This document shows, piece after piece, positions 6,034 through 6,695 of a stretch of 6,695 nucleotides of DNA; within the stretch, counting starts at the first letter, position 1; each line of letters starts with the position of its first letter. The stretch is from Christensenella sp. UBA5394 (GTDB taxonomy: Bacteria; Bacillota; Clostridia; Christensenellales; CAG-138): contig DHOI01000078.1 of assembly GCA_002409725.1 (NCBI GenBank), positions 1-6,695 on the forward strand, written 5' to 3'. A program made the position numbers and the translations under genes. The notes beneath the pieces were generated by a model. That model searched no databases. It had not been told where the DNA came from and worked only from the letters and a program-made list of their open reading frames with translations.

Positions 6034-6043
6034 TATGATCATA
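6034..6043. promoter_or_regulatory. Perfect 10-bp palindrome at the predicted transcription start
   Basis: TATGATCATA at 6034-6043 is a perfect palindrome placed 4-13 bases downstream of the -10 box, where a bound repressor would block initiation. The overlapping window 6030-6044 (TGATTATGATCATAG) agrees with the 7-1-7 Fur/PerR-type box consensus at about 10 of 14 non-central positions. That is suggestive only, since A/T-rich promoter DNA produces such partial matches by chance. Confidence 0.4.
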
Positions 6044-6063
6044 GATTAAGGTAAGGAGATTTT

Positions 6064-6695
6064 ATGAACGACCACATCCGCTTCGGCCCCTCGGGCAACA
6101 GCGACAGCTTCTATAGCGAGGGCTACAAGCGCACGGCGGAAGCCCCGGCCTGGCTGCGGGCGCGGGGGCTGGACGCCTTTGAATACTCCTTTGGCCATGG
6201 CGTACGCATGGGAGCGGAAACGGCGGAGTCCATCCGTTTGGCAGCGTTGGAAGCGGGCGTACGGATGAGCATCCACCTCCCCTATTTTGTAAACCTAGCC
6301 GCCCAGGGCGAGGAAAAGCGGGCCGCTAACATCGCCTATTTTGTGGAGGGCCTGACGGCCGGCCGGGCCATGGGGGCCACGCGGGCCGTTTTCCACCCGG
6401 GCAGCGGGAAGGGTGAGCGGGCCGTCGTACTGACACGGGCTTGCGAGTTCCTTTCGGATATCCTGGCCGCGCTCGATGGGCAGGGCTTATTGGAGGGCAT
6501 GACCCTTTGCGCCGAAACCATGGGCAAGGTGAACCAGCTGGGCAGCCTGGAGGAGGTCGTCGCCCTGTGCGGGGTGGACAAGCGCATCTGGCCTGCCGTG
6601 GATTTCGGCCACCTGCATTGCCGGGGCCTGGGGGCAATCCAGGGCAGGCAGGATTACGTCGATATTCTGGACGTGCTGGAAGAGGGCGTAGGTAT
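6064..6695 (+). CDS. Endonuclease IV-family TIM-barrel protein (AP endonuclease family 2), cut by window edge
   Basis: The ATG at 6064 follows an AAGGAG ribosome binding site by 5 bases and the frame is open to the right edge: 210 complete codons of an expected 270-290. The product matches the xylose isomerase-like TIM-barrel superfamily that includes endonuclease IV (Nfo), a zinc enzyme that cuts DNA at abasic sites. Candidate metal ligands appear in the right order and spacing: His71 in SIHLPYFVNLA (69-79), His111 in VFHPGS (109-114), Glu151 in LCAETMGK (148-155), and Asp180 and His183 in VDFGHLH (179-185). In E. coli Nfo the corresponding ligands are His69, His109, Glu145, Asp179 and His182. 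The surrounding residues differ from classical Nfo (CAETMGK for the ENTAGQG-type loop, DFGH for the DTCH-type motif), so it belongs to a divergent branch often labelled deoxyribonuclease IV or TIM-barrel protein. DNA repair is the best guess, but a sugar-processing relative cannot be excluded without the C-terminus. It is transcribed away from the rpsB operon. Confidence 0.85.
   Translation, partial: MNDHIRFGPSGNSDSFYSEGYKRTAEAPAWLRARGLDAFEYSFGHGVRMGAETAESIRLAALEAGVRMSIHLPYFVNLAAQGEEKRAANIAYFVEGLTAGRAMGATRAVFHPGSGKGERAVVLTRACEFLSDILAALDGQGLLEGMTLCAETMGKVNQLGSLEEVVALCGVDKRIWPAVDFGHLHCRGLGAIQGRQDYVDILDVLEEGVG

Overview
The window looks like a piece of a GC-rich chromosome from a Bacillota (Firmicutes) bacterium, most likely a clostridial lineage. 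The reasons are the gene order rpsB-tsf-pyrH-frr-uppS-cdsA-dxr, strong AGGAGG-type ribosome binding sites at most genes, sigma-A type promoters, and closest-looking protein sequences from that group. GC content is high by eye (roughly 60%, not computed). No mobile element, CRISPR array, rRNA or tRNA is visible; this is core genome.

Layout. Positions 1-5801 are one head-to-tail gene cluster on the minus strand, read from right to left: rpsB (ribosomal protein S2), tsf (elongation factor Ts), pyrH (UMP kinase), frr (ribosome recycling factor), a 68-codon unnamed gene, uppS (undecaprenyl diphosphate synthase), cdsA (CDP-diacylglycerol synthase) and dxr (DXP reductoisomerase, cut by the left edge after about 292 residues). 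Positions 5802-6063 are a divergent intergenic region with a promoter for each side, a structured rpsB leader, and two inverted repeats. From 6064 to the right edge, the plus strand carries a partial gene for a TIM-barrel protein of the endonuclease IV family.

How it works together. rpsB, tsf and frr serve translation and pyrH makes UDP for RNA and cell-wall precursors. dxr feeds the MEP isoprenoid route, uppS turns isoprenoids into the wall lipid carrier, and cdsA makes the phospholipid precursor CDP-diacylglycerol. The cluster therefore ties ribosome production to envelope growth. The DNA between genes suggests the operon is subdivided: a strong intrinsic terminator lies between tsf and pyrH, a new promoter follows pyrH in front of frr, and a G/C-run stem-loop precedes uppS.

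No wholly new system is evident. The points most worth a second look are the unnamed PASTA-like small gene between frr and uppS, the layered control signals, an altered UMP-binding loop in PyrH, and the atypical endonuclease IV relative with a palindrome at its transcription start.
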